Shown: positions 1-9,459 of the stretch, in pieces
Numbering within the stretch: position 1 is the first letter of the stretch
How the letters are laid out: each line of letters begins with the position of its first letter
Assembly: GCF_000003605.2 (NCBI RefSeq)
Contig: NW_003130854.1
Location: 1,672,413-1,717,481, forward strand
Source of the DNA: Saccoglossus kowalevskii
Lineage: Eukaryota > Hemichordata > Enteropneusta > Harrimaniidae
Direction: 5' to 3'
Length of the DNA: 45,069 nucleotides
Made by a program: the position numbers and the translations under genes
The notes under the pieces: model-generated
Seen by the model: the letters and a program-made list of their open reading frames with translations, nothing else
Told to the model about the DNA's origin: nothing
The model's database searches: none

Positions 1-1300
1 TTTTTCTTGGCCATGAAATAAAACCAAGTCTGTCCTATTGTTCCACCCACCCAATTTTAAACCTTGTTGAGTCTAAGTCCCACATAGTTGCCATATTCAT
101 CAATTAAATTCAGTACTCGAGCTAAGTCTTTATTATTAATTATATGTATATTTGGGTGTCATCCGCAAACTGACTAATCCTAATAGAACGCTCCCTCTTG
201 CCAATTTTGAACATTTTGTCCAATACATCGACCTTTTATGTACCCAACCTGATCGGAACTAATTATCTGTGGCAAAACTTTACTAATTCTGTCTTCTAGA
301 ACACATAACAGTATTTTATAGTCATGGTTCAATAATGAGATAGGTCTCCAATTTCGCAAAATCAATTCTTGGCCCTTTTTTGCAAATTATTGTTATGAGT
401 ACAGTGCATTGTGAGTCCGCAAAACACCTTATTTTTTATATCTTTCATTAACTAATATATATTTCATATTCTCTAAAATACTTTACATAATTCCACTGGA
501 ATGCCATCCATTTCATTTTCAACACTGCCCTACGACATTGCTCTTCTGTAACGAGACCTTCGCACCCTCTGCTTCATTGAAATTCAGTTTGATTTTGATT
601 TTAATCTTACTGAGATCATTTTGTATTTTGGTTCGATCCATGTATTTGGAAGTATATAATTCCTGGTGAAATTTCATTTCCTCTAGCAATATTTCTTCTG
701 AATTCTGATTTTTTTTACCATTTTTCATCAACTATTTTAGTTGCTTGCCTCTCTACATATCTTTTTCTAATCCCAAAAAATACTTGGTATTTATTTCTCC
801 TTCTTCATACCACTTCACCCAAGAACGAATTTGAGCTCCACGTAATTCGACGTTTTGACAATCTTAGAGCTAGTGCTACGTCTATTTAAGCTAGGGTCTA
901 GCACACAATTAAAATCACCCCTTATAAATTATAAGATTATCACTTTTGCATTCTTCTGAATCCAACCTTTAGCGTTAAAAAAGTTTCTCGTTCTTTATAG
1001 TGATTGGGTGTATTCCACATTAACAAATGTTAATATATCCTCCCTGTATTTCACATTTATAAGTAACTTCCTGCCATAATTGTTTTATGTTTATAATTTC
1101 TTCGTCTAATTTGTTGTAATTAATATTAACACCCCTCTACTATGACATGTGACAAACGAGTGGAATATTTTCCCCTTCCTTTCTCTACTAATAATATCTA
1201 CTATTTTCTCATCCAAATATTACGTTTTTTGAGGTATAATACATTTGCTTTCTGGTCATTACACCATCGCAAATATTTGACTTCTTTTATCTTTACCTCT
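1..1300 (-). pseudogene. LINE ORF2 pseudogene (endonuclease + reverse transcriptase)
   Basis: ORF2 of L1-type LINEs nicks target DNA and reverse-transcribes the element RNA. Seen here on the minus strand: the endonuclease signature RGDFNCVLDPSLNRR around 880-922 (usually GGDFN), with an in-frame stop just upstream; a linker block reading CEGLVTEEQCRRAVLKMKW at about 490-560; the RT block NWRPISLLNHDYKI with later QVGYIKGR at 225-362; and the catalytic FADD box at 158-169, preceded by RISQ. The frame changes at least twice between these blocks, so no continuous protein can be made. The right boundary (about 1300) is estimated from the usual distance between GDFN and the ORF2 start. Family assignment is secure at L1-group level, not finer. 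Confidence 0.85.
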
Positions 1301-1544
1301 TAGATCAATTCAGAGACAAAAGATGTAAATTTTGTGACATAATTTACGATTCTGCACTACACTGCCCCCTTTCTACTTCTCTTTCTTTCTCTACCAGCTG
1401 TTTTACTGGCCTTCCGTTTTCTGCTGTCTTTCTTGGGGACGTCACCACTCTCTGATGCAACACTTTCATTATCTGACAGATGGCTTGAGATGTCTTTTGA
1501 AGTTGACGTGTTTTTGCTTCATATCTACAGTTGGTGCTTCTGTG

Positions 1545-2123
1545 TTATCTGTTATCTGTTATCGTGTGAAAGCTAGAGTAAAGTTCGTGGACTACGTTGG
1601 TATTGTTTATTATGATGTTCTGACATGTGTCAGTAGATATTCTTTTTTCACGTTCTATTTCGTTGTTTGTAGTTGTATCAGTCTGTGTGTTGTCACTTTC
1701 CAAGTCACGGCACGCTGGTTTTTGGTTACAACTCTTTTTGCATTTCATGCAGACGCCATGTTTGTTGCAGTGCCATTTTAGATGGCCAGACTGTGGACAG
1801 TTGGTGCAAAAGGAATCGTTGTTAACCACGTTTGTTTTTTGTCTTTTTCTATGTAATAATATCACCTGAAATTCACCCATTTTAACTTACCAGTCAGAGG
1901 GTATATCTTGCTGTAGTTTATCTACATATACAAAACGGTCATCATTATCAATGTTGATCAGCTTGCCGTCAATCCACCATTTGGCACGCATAATCCTTCG
2001 TACCTTCATTTCAAGCTCTTCGAATTTCTGGTGTATAGCACCGTCCTCAACTGACAGAAGGGCGTTTTGTACGACAATTCGATCACTGGATTCTTTCTGG
2101 GCTGATATATGTGTTTTCATCAT
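1545..2123 (-). pseudogene. LINE ORF1 pseudogene with CCHC zinc knuckle
   Basis: ORF1 proteins of L1/Tx1-type LINEs bind and package the element RNA. Two open stretches in the same minus-strand frame, 2123-1887 and 1880-1545, are separated by a single TAA codon at 1887-1889; the text reads ...IPSDW-stop-VKMGEFQVIL. The upstream part contains GKLINIDNDDRFVYVDKLQ, typical of the region before the knuckle. The downstream part holds CTNCPQSGHLKWHC, an exact C-x2-C-x4-H-x4-C knuckle, followed by more cysteines (CNKHGVCMKCKKSC) that may form a second one. No recognisable function continues after 1545. It lies directly 5' of the ORF2 remains in the same orientation. Confidence 0.75.
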
Positions 2124-2469
2124 ATAGCACTGCTTTTTTACTGCGTAGATTCAATCCTTCTGTTAATAAGTTAATAAGATCAGTCGATCTGCACTGTCAT
2201 TCACATATAGTCACCATAATTTGTACTCAAGATATACTTTCTGGTTGAATTACTTCAGTCATGGCTTTATATAACCCTGGACCAGAAAGTGTATATACAT
2301 CATTGTTTGAACAGTTTGAATACTTGATCGCGTACCCACTTACTTTTTAAAGTTCCGTTTTTCTGGGTTCACACCTCTTATTCTCTCAGAATGTCACGAC
2401 AGCGTCTTGTACGGTTTATCGACTAACTTTCGTAAAGCTTCTATTTTCTCTATCATAGCAGATCTCCCT

Positions 2470-3345
2470 ATGATCACTGGAAATAGATCGTAACAAAGCA
2501 ACTACCATGTTCCTTGGTACTCGCTTTCTTGCATTAATATAATTTTTAAAGTGTTGGAAATGTCAGCTTTCGTGTTTTCTTTCATAAAAAAAATATATGT
2601 GGCTCGTTGCCATTTTTCCAGGTGCAAGATGCAATATTTGATTAGTTCTTACAGTGGAACCTTCTTCATAATATGGATTGTTTCCTATAGATATAATAAA
2701 GCATTGTTGACATGCTGTGGACGTATAAATTGCATTATAAGTGAATGCTTGTCGATGTTTCAAACTTGTGCAATAAACTGCGATACAGAAATTTGTCGGG
2801 GCAAGTTATTTGCAGTGTTTTGCAATTTAGAAGGTACAAATACAGGCTGACCATGAAAACCGTGTTGGATAACTCCTGGCAAAGCAACAATCTTCATGAA
2901 TTGTATAATCTTGCTATAACTGTCTTTTCAGTTGACATAATGATAATAATTGATTTGGAATTGAATGTAGTTGTAACTTATTAGCATCTGCCTCATGAGA
3001 CATTTGTTACACGTTCGGCACAGCCATTGTCCACCTTCTGATATATAATTTGTTATACAATGCTTGAATAATTCCTTATTCATTGAAGCAACTACTGCAG
3101 TTATATACATTCCATTCTTAATGGCATTAAAATATTCTTCCAAAATCACTTGCAATGCGGAATGATTAGAAGGATTGAAATGAAAATCATTTATAGTAGC
3201 TTGTTTGTTGACATTGGGGAGTTTCCTATTTTGAATCCTGACTTTTTCTCTTTTTTCTGTTAGCATACGTCGATAATTAAGTTCTTCCTTTCTCTATATT
3301 GCATTCTCAATTTGTTTTCTTTTTCTTCCCCTATTTACATACTTG
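2470..3345 (-). pseudogene. Helitron-like replicase N-terminal fragment (decayed)
   Basis: Minus-strand coding similarity in two blocks. Block one (3266-2928) starts with basic KREK-type text (MLTEKREKVRIQNRK), then has a hydrophobic/Cys segment ending LCRTCNKCLMR. This resembles the Cys-rich region found N-terminal in many invertebrate Helitron ORFs (the expected first CxxC is missing here, reading ITAVVAS). Block two (2763-2540) has NQILHLAPGK, which matches the 'LAPGEG' motif that follows the Cys region in those proteins, and after a frameshift reads MKENTKADISNTLK. No Rep (HUH) or helicase motif is visible, so the class assignment is from memory of family patterns. It abuts the 5' side of the LINE, so one may have inserted next to or into the other. 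Confidence 0.45.
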
Positions 3346-3368
3346 AAGAGTTTTGAAGAGTGAATACG

Positions 3369-3369
<1 letters not shown>

Positions 3370-3454
<85 letters not shown>
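3370..3454. repeat. (TGTC)n microsatellite
   Basis: About 21 tandem copies of the tetranucleotide TCTG/TGTC with one TTTG interruption near 3433. Confidence 0.98.
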
Positions 3455-4158
3455 CTCTGCATTGTCTGCCGTGTTAAGTTTTCTGTTAAAATTTGCTAAG
3501 GTTTGCTAATATTTGTACACTGGTCCGGGAAGATGTTACTAAACGAGGTATTGACGGTTTTATCATTTTATCAGTATGAAATAGTAGCCGGGTGGAATCC
3601 GATTTTTACCACTTGTGCATTAGATTATTGCACAATTGTAAATTTTGGTATTCGTTGTGTTTTATTCCTTTGATTTGTAATTTGTACCATTTGCCATCCA
3701 TTTTTTTTGCCCAAACACATTGCGTGCACGTGGTCAGCTACGCGTTAAATAGAGCACTAGGTATGCATCGTGTGCCTTGGCTTGAAGAATGTTAGAATGA
3801 TTGAAAAATGTTGTATTTTGTTATTTATCGTTTTACAAGTTATTTGACATATATTTAGAGAAATGTATATTTAAATATACTGTACATTTTATAAGAATTA
3901 TTTGTGATTTATTTGGATTTATTTATAGTTTCTCTGTTTCATATTGTGTATTCTAGAACCATATTCTGAAGCTCTACTACCATATTCATATTCCGCAATG
4001 AAACATATTATACTTGTTGTACTCCATACATCGTGAATCCATACAAGTGATAAAATAAACTGATCCGTCATTTGTGCGTGACTATAGCATTATGCAATAA
4101 TCATGTAGAGCAACTATAGAGCAATATTGATGTTGACCTAATAAAAAGCAGTATTACA
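3455..4158. other. AT-rich stretch without recognisable gene
   Basis: Short open frames occur on both strands but have no family motifs, no convincing splice context and AT-driven composition. Nothing else is seen. Confidence 0.5.
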
Positions 4159-4205
4159 GATGAGCCACTAAAGGGCAGTTTTGCTGATGAGCCACTGAAA
4201 GGCAG
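4159..4205 (+). repeat. 27-bp direct repeat (two copies) next to a TATA box
   Basis: GATGAGCCACTAAAGGGCAG at 4159-4178 recurs as GATGAGCCACTGAAAGGCAG at 4186-4205, with one transposed pair of differences; a third partial GATGAG-like start (AGATGAG) leads into the TATA box. The period is 27. Tandem elements directly upstream of a core promoter can be regulator-binding sites or part of a retroelement U3 region. Confidence 0.8.
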
Positions 4206-4210
4206 ATGAG

Positions 4211-4246
4211 TATAAAAGGGTGTATAATTTAGTCTGTTTTCAGTGT
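4211..4246 (+). promoter_or_regulatory. Candidate core promoter: TATAAAAG plus initiator
   Basis: A canonical TATAAAAG starts at 4211, and a TTCAGTG initiator-like match has its A at 4242, 31 bases downstream, the usual spacing. No open frame follows on the plus strand, so if active it would drive a non-coding or spliced transcript, or be the U3 of a retroelement LTR. Confidence 0.35.
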
Positions 4247-4249
4247 AAT

Positions 4250-5800
4250 AATATTGTTAATTACATAAAACGAACAGTTATCACCAATGATGAATTATAT
4301 ACATAACATGTAGTGATAAATTTGAATACCGTTTATTTAATGCCTGTTTATATTTATTAAACCACGGCCTTCTACACAATATTTACTGATGGAAGAAAAT
4401 TACAATATGATACAGAACAAAGATCATAATTTTCCAGACAGGAATAAACAAGGATGACTCCTAATCAGAGACTTTATGTAGGTTTTGTTGATTGCAAAAT
4501 GCAAAAAAAACCCTACACAATGACATTTTTGCGGCAAGTGCCTTCTAATCTGCTAAAATGTAGAACAATTGTTGTTCTGCGAAAAAGCTCCAACACATAT
4601 ATTATGCATATATTATAATATAATGAAAAAATAATATCTCACTGTATAATGTTAATGTCCAGTAAAATATAATTAACAAATCAAGTCATTGAAATTTCAT
4701 AGTCCCCCCATGTCTGAATAAAAATAGGACCTGTATTTGCAATCCAATAAGTGTGACCATCATATACAGTTTTAACAAAGGTGAACAGTTCTGGACGATT
4801 TTTTTTCAAAAGTAATAAGCAATATTGATGATAGAAATGGCCTCCAGTTGGCTATATTACACCGAATGCTCACAAAAATCAATGAGTATATGCAAGTCTC
4901 CATGTATATATTAAATAATATATGAACATTTCCTTTGGACGGATGAACTAAAGCCGAATTAATAGTCTCGAGTGAAGGCAAAGAACGTGTATGTTTATAA
5001 ATTTATCAAGTCAAAATGGAAATTTTGAGAAGGATACTCCCTATTTATTTATTTTCATGCTGTATTAAAAATGGCGGTCCTCATCAAATAAATATAGCAT
5101 TCATGTGAATGACTGTGATTGTACATGGATTTGCCGCGCTATCATTTGGGTTATCAACTTCCGGGTCACGTCGGGTCAGGGGTCATGGCGTTGAAGTCGT
5201 CATGTTTTTTATATGTAAATAATAAGGGTGCGTACGTTTTATTATATAATTCACGGTTTACATTGCAAGAAATTGTATGCAAACCATTCAAATGCGTAGG
5301 AGCGATGTCTTTGTGCTAAAATATTCAGTTTAGCAAAAGCATTTATTTATGAATCAAAGTAGCGCCGAGTGTGCAAAACATAGCAATTTTCATTATTTAG
5401 TTATCATAATATTTAGGACTTGTAAACCGTATCGATATTCATATTATTCATATACAAAGTCTTTTTACAAATCAGGCATGCATTATTTATTTATAAACAA
5501 TCTTGAGACTCCCATTTGTTTTTATAAATCATGAAAACGCCACCAACGTTCATGGTTTGCATAAAGTTATATTCGTTGAGTTATATATACACTTTGATGT
5601 TCGCGCTTCGTTATTTTGCTGCATGATATGTAAATAATATTACTCACCTTTCTGATAATAGTACGAATTTTATTATTTATAAATAATTATATAACAAACA
5701 TTTTAATTCATGATTCCTATATAATTGATTTAAGATATCATTATTTATTATTAATGACAAATCACAGAATTGTTAACATACAATAAGCTGAAATCCATAA
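4250..5800. other. No recognisable gene
   Basis: AT-rich sequence. A somewhat more CG-containing patch at 5125-5320 has an open plus-strand frame from the ATG at 5125, with no motif I know and no promoter I can point to. Confidence 0.45.
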
Positions 5801-5808
5801 AAAAACGG

Positions 5809-5932
5809 TATATAAATAAATGCACAAACGGAACCCCATAGGAGGAGTCACTTTCACGTCCGTCTAGTGCCCTTCCCTGTAACCATGGTTTCTAGTTCCC
5901 AAGTAATGGCTAGGCAAAGGTCAGGGAACTGA
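5809..5932 (+). promoter_or_regulatory. Candidate promoter with short leader and Kozak ATG
   Basis: TATATAAATA at 5809-5818, then an ATG at 5885 in a near-ideal context (aaccATGG) opening only 15 codons (5885-5932). A possible splice donor AAG|GTCAGG lies at 5918/5919, inside that frame. Together these would fit a first exon, but no second exon could be identified, so this is only a candidate. Confidence 0.22.
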
Positions 5933-5939
5933 CAACCAC

Positions 5940-6434
5940 GTTGTCGACGTAATTGTGTCATTGCTATAATTAGACGGGTATATTGCCCACTGCACTGTAC
6001 AACGCATGTGACATTAACAAAATACAAAATAATTGTTGGTTTGATACATTATTTCCACAACTATTACCGCAACAGTCTGATGAACCACGATTCACTGTTT
6101 ACAATTCTACTCGAATTTACTAACTAAACTTGATGTAAACTAAAATGAATATAAATTTATCCAATTTATTCTACACGTGTTTTTACCCTCATTTGCCCGG
6201 GGATGTTGTACCGACATAATAATGTTGTGCTTGAGGTGAAAGTGATTATATATATAAATATATTTTTAGGTTACATGCACACAGAAACGTACACTTCCGT
6301 TCACATTTGTTTCTTCCCCCTATTATATTCATTTATCCTAGACCCTCTCTCACTCTCCACGAGCCCCTGCGGCAAGTCTTATTATACACAAGGGCACGTA
6401 CGTTTGAGGTCTGAGTGGGCACGATAGCAAAGTC
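5940..6434. other. No recognisable gene
   Basis: AT-rich sequence ending in the short A-tract below. No motifs or splice structure seen. Confidence 0.5.
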
Positions 6435-6459
6435 AAAAAAAAAAAAAAAAAGAAAAAAA
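6435..6459 (+). repeat. A-tract, possible retroposon tail
   Basis: Seventeen A residues, a G, then seven more A. The 100 bases before it are less AT-rich (CCTCTCTCACTCTCCACGAG and following), as for the 3' end of a small retroposed sequence. No target-site duplication was found, so the retroposon reading is tentative. Confidence 0.4.
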
Positions 6460-6907
6460 TCTCAGTACCAGCCCAGGTTCTTTGATAAGGGAAAACAAAG
6501 TAAGCAGTAGTAGATATCTGTTAACAAAATAAAGAAGCAAAACAATAATAAGTTTCTAGGGAATTTATTTTTTCGTTCTTCAAATTGCAAAGCAAAGGAC
6601 TTAACCAGTAAACTACAAAGTTTGCTAATAGACAATATGTACAATTTAAAAAATCTTTAAAAATAAATTGTTTAGAAGATAAACTCAACAAATCACCAAT
6701 ATATAATTATATATAATTATCCAATAATGGCTACTCATTGTGTGCATGATATGAATTGATGGTGAGGTCATTGACCTTTTACCTACATTGAAATGTATAT
6801 GCATACATTTCTTTACATGAATAAGGTCATAGTATGCTTTCGATAGTTTCGCTTTCGGTTTGTTGTAAGCTTATTCGTGATAATAACATTAGGCATGTTG
6901 CTGAATT
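6460..6907. other. AT-rich, no gene seen
   Basis: Contains short AT palindromic runs such as the repeated ATATAATTAT near 6701-6720. No coding evidence. Confidence 0.5.
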
Positions 6908-6915
6908 TATATAAA
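6908..6915 (+). promoter_or_regulatory. TATA-like box upstream of the 7083 exon
   Basis: TATATAAA, 168 bases before the ATG at 7083; an initiator-like TCCAGTCT follows at 6951-6958. Plausible but AT-rich DNA gives such matches by chance. Confidence 0.25.
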
Positions 6916-7082
6916 CACATAGGGTCAATTCGTGGAAGGCAGATGAGTCATCCAGTCTTGTTTATTTTTATGCAAGGGAATTTCCCTGGGATTTTTCTAG
7001 GGGAAGTCCGGACATATGAGGTGAGATTTGCTTCTTATATGCATAAGTAAGAACATTATTATAACTAAGACTGTACTCCGAA

Positions 7083-7771
7083 ATGTGTCGGTCCACACGA
7101 TTAGTTAGTGCGGTCATGTTCACGCTGTTGCCATTGTCAGTCGCACTTACTGTAGGCATATTTGCCATAGAGCTCGTCTGCTTGTACCGATATAATGCGC
7201 CGAATACACAATGCAAATTTCAAGATCCTTTGGAAAGTATGGCAGCTAATGCAGTCGACGTTACAGAGCCTATATTCTCGATTTTGATTGTTATTTCCAC
7301 AGTTATTCTATATGTCTTTAGCATGACAGATAGAGCCACATGTTTCGACTGCAACACGTTTTCAACACTTCTCTGGGATTGCCGCTTCGTACTTTGCTCA
7401 CGGAATTGTTACCTTAAAATGTTTCTACCCATGCTTGCAGTGGTGATATACTATTTTGTTATATTCGCATGGGACCACACACTAAGATATATTGTTATGC
7501 CATTTGGCCTACTCTCCTGGTTTATACTACTTGTCATTGCAAACGAGAACGGTCCACTGACATGGGTGTACGCCAACCGTGAGAGTGATCTTCACAAGCT
7601 TGGATACCTCTCTGTCTGCATATACCTGTTTGCCAGTTTCACAAATCTCATGGAGTTTATCATTATGACTGTTCATATCACACTGACACTATGGTCCGTA
7701 ATCGATAAAGAAATTCCAGTTATTGGTCACGTTGTGGATATTCTGGGAATGACCATCACAATCGCTCTAAG
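7083..7771 (+). CDS. Unrecognised multi-pass membrane protein, 5' exon
   Basis: Opens at an ATG and stays open for 230 codons; the frame then meets TAA at 7773, which overlaps a strong splice donor (CTAAG|GTAAAT, cut after 7771, phase 2). I therefore read it as the first coding exon of a spliced gene, although a single-exon gene ending at 7775 cannot be excluded. Hydrophobic segments lie at about residues 8-36, 61-81, 111-130, 136-153 and 172-203, with a possible sixth from 212. Between segments 2 and 3 is a cysteine cluster (C87, C90, C100, C105, C109) in a loop reading DRATCFDCNTF and later CSRNC. The N-terminus could be a signal anchor. This looks like a transporter, channel or receptor-like membrane protein, but I know no family with this pattern and assign no function. 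Codon composition is visibly less AT-biased than the flanks, which supports real coding. The downstream exon was not found. Confidence 0.7.
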
Positions 7772-8862
7772 GTAAATACAACACTTTATTATTAATTAAG
7801 GGCTAAACAGTCACTCGATTAAAACTGTTGTCACATTCCAGTTTTGTTGAATTTGTTCTTCATACGCCGAGCTTTTGTCCAGTGACATAACAAGACAAAC
7901 AAATAGGCAGCGTCAAAACTCTCTAATTCGCTGATTAATTCAAAATGACTGAATACTTCATCATACATCAAAAACGTACACTATTAAAACCTAATGTCGC
8001 CAACTAATCATGTATGAAGAGAAGATACTGAAAGTTGTTATATAATGCACACATACACACCCACCTACACAAATGACTGAAATAGAATTGGACGCCACAC
8101 CGCTTCCTATATATGTCACGTGGTGTAGTGTTGAAATATACTACCTCAACAGCCGGTAGATTAATTTATACTGTGTCGAAAGTGATTTCAACATTGTTTT
8201 CGTCTGTGATTGAACAACGATTATTTTGTACAGGCTCATTTCAATCAAAAATAATACGGATAACATGGTGGGTTGATATTGTGTTACGCAGTTAAAAAAA
8301 ATTCTGTATTTTTGATATTTGTTAAGATTTTAGCCAAGTTATATAACATTTGGCCATGGGTTTATAATCTATTTTTCTATATTGTCAAATGATGTTTCTT
8401 TAATGCACTTGCTGATTTCAGTCAGCGTATCGCACATGTAGCACAATGTTGTGTTTCACAATTACATTTTTGTGTTTTTTACAATGCGCGATGAGAGTAT
8501 ACTTACTGTCGGTGTCATTTGTTATATGACTCTGAGACTTCTATCAATACTATACAAAAATGCAAATTGCATATTTAAAATATTCAGTCAAAATTATAAG
8601 CCCAATTTAATATTTTGAGCAATCACTTGTCTTCAGCAGGACTGATGGCTTCACCTTCAATAAACAATATTATTTTATTCAAATTTAAATGACTCCCGTA
8701 TAAAAGACACTGTAAAAGACACATGGTGGCATACTTTCCCGTTTCTTACTATTTGTAGTGGTAAACGAAAAACAGTCCACAAATGTAGTACCACGACCGT
8801 AAGATCGACCCCAATTGCATTAGATGTCCCTCTGTATTCTACTGTGCCTCACATATACAATT
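7772..8862 (+). other. Probable intron or intergenic DNA after the 7083 exon
   Basis: Starts with the GTAAAT donor. A pyrimidine-rich acceptor-like TGATTTCAG ends at 8420, but the following bases do not give a long open frame in phase 2. No other gene is seen. Confidence 0.35.
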
Positions 8863-8905
8863 GGTCGGCTACTTGAAAATTGCTCCGCTATTTGGAAAAT
8901 CGTGT
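8863..8905 (-). repeat. Inverted copy of the 19-bp minisatellite unit
   Basis: Bases 8865-8899 are the reverse complement of 9125-9159 at 33 of 35 positions. About two 19-bp units are present here, in the opposite orientation to the array at 9134-9451; the 225 bases between them could form the loop of a cruciform or RNA hairpin. Confidence 0.85.
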
Positions 8906-9133
8906 CGCATGTTGCGAGGTAGTCTTCGACCTGCAGATATGACCGGAAGTACAATATGCAAGGTATACCATTGATTGTGTATGCTTACGAAGTCGGGTAA
9001 ATCATGTATCACAAATCATGACACAAATACATCATTGTCAGCCTACTTGGTGCATATAGTCGACTGTTACCTTCTTTTTTTAAATTAAATAACTTGTGTT
9101 ACCGTGATTTGAAAGTAACTGTTTTTTTTCAAA

Positions 9134-9451
9134 TAGCGGAGCAATTTTCAAGTAGCTGACTGATTTTCATGTAGCAGAGCACCTTTCAATTAGTATAGCC
9201 GACTGATTTTCTTGTAGCGGAGCAATTTTCAAGAAGCCGGCCGATTTCCATGTAGCCCACCGATTTTCAAGTTGCGGAGCGATTTTCAAGTAGTCGACCT
9301 ACTTTTTTTCAAGTAGGGGGATGGATTTCCATCTAGCCGACTGATTGTCATGTAGTGGAGCAATTTTCGTATAACGGAGCGATTTTCATGTAGCCGACCG
9401 ACTGTTTTTCAAGTAGCGGAGCAATTTTTAAGTCGTTCACCGATTTTCATG
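9134..9451 (+). repeat. Degenerate 19-bp minisatellite, about 16 units
   Basis: The array can be cut into units starting TAGC and ending TTTTCAAG or TTTTCATG: 9134, 9153, 9172, 9191 (24 long), 9215, 9234, 9253, 9272, 9291 (23), 9314 (20), 9334, 9353, 9372, 9391 (23), 9414, 9433. Two unit types recur: type A TAGCGGAGCAATTTTCAAG and type B TAGCCGACCGATTTTCATG, often alternating, which suggests an older 38-bp repeat. A period of 19 is not a codon multiple and stops occur in all frames, so it is non-coding. Confidence 0.9.
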
Positions 9452-9459
9452 TTTTTGTA

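Larger units (their letters stand above)
1..2140 (-). mobile_element. Decayed L1/Tx1-type LINE retrotransposon, cut by window edge
   Basis: Minus-strand remains of a two-ORF non-LTR retrotransposon. In element order they are: an ORF1 with a zinc knuckle (2123 to 1545), an apurinic-type endonuclease piece near 920, the linker before RT (about 730-470), and a reverse transcriptase (365 down to the left edge). Spacing between these landmarks fits an ordinary L1-group element, so this looks like one insertion rather than scattered pieces. Stops and frameshifts interrupt every domain, so it is inactive. The 3' end lies beyond base 1. The 5' end is not defined, and 2140 is my estimate from the last coding similarity. 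No target-site duplication could be identified. Confidence 0.85.

Noticed and set aside
8863-9451. CRISPR array
   Set aside because: Units are contiguous with no unique spacers, and the genome is eukaryotic.
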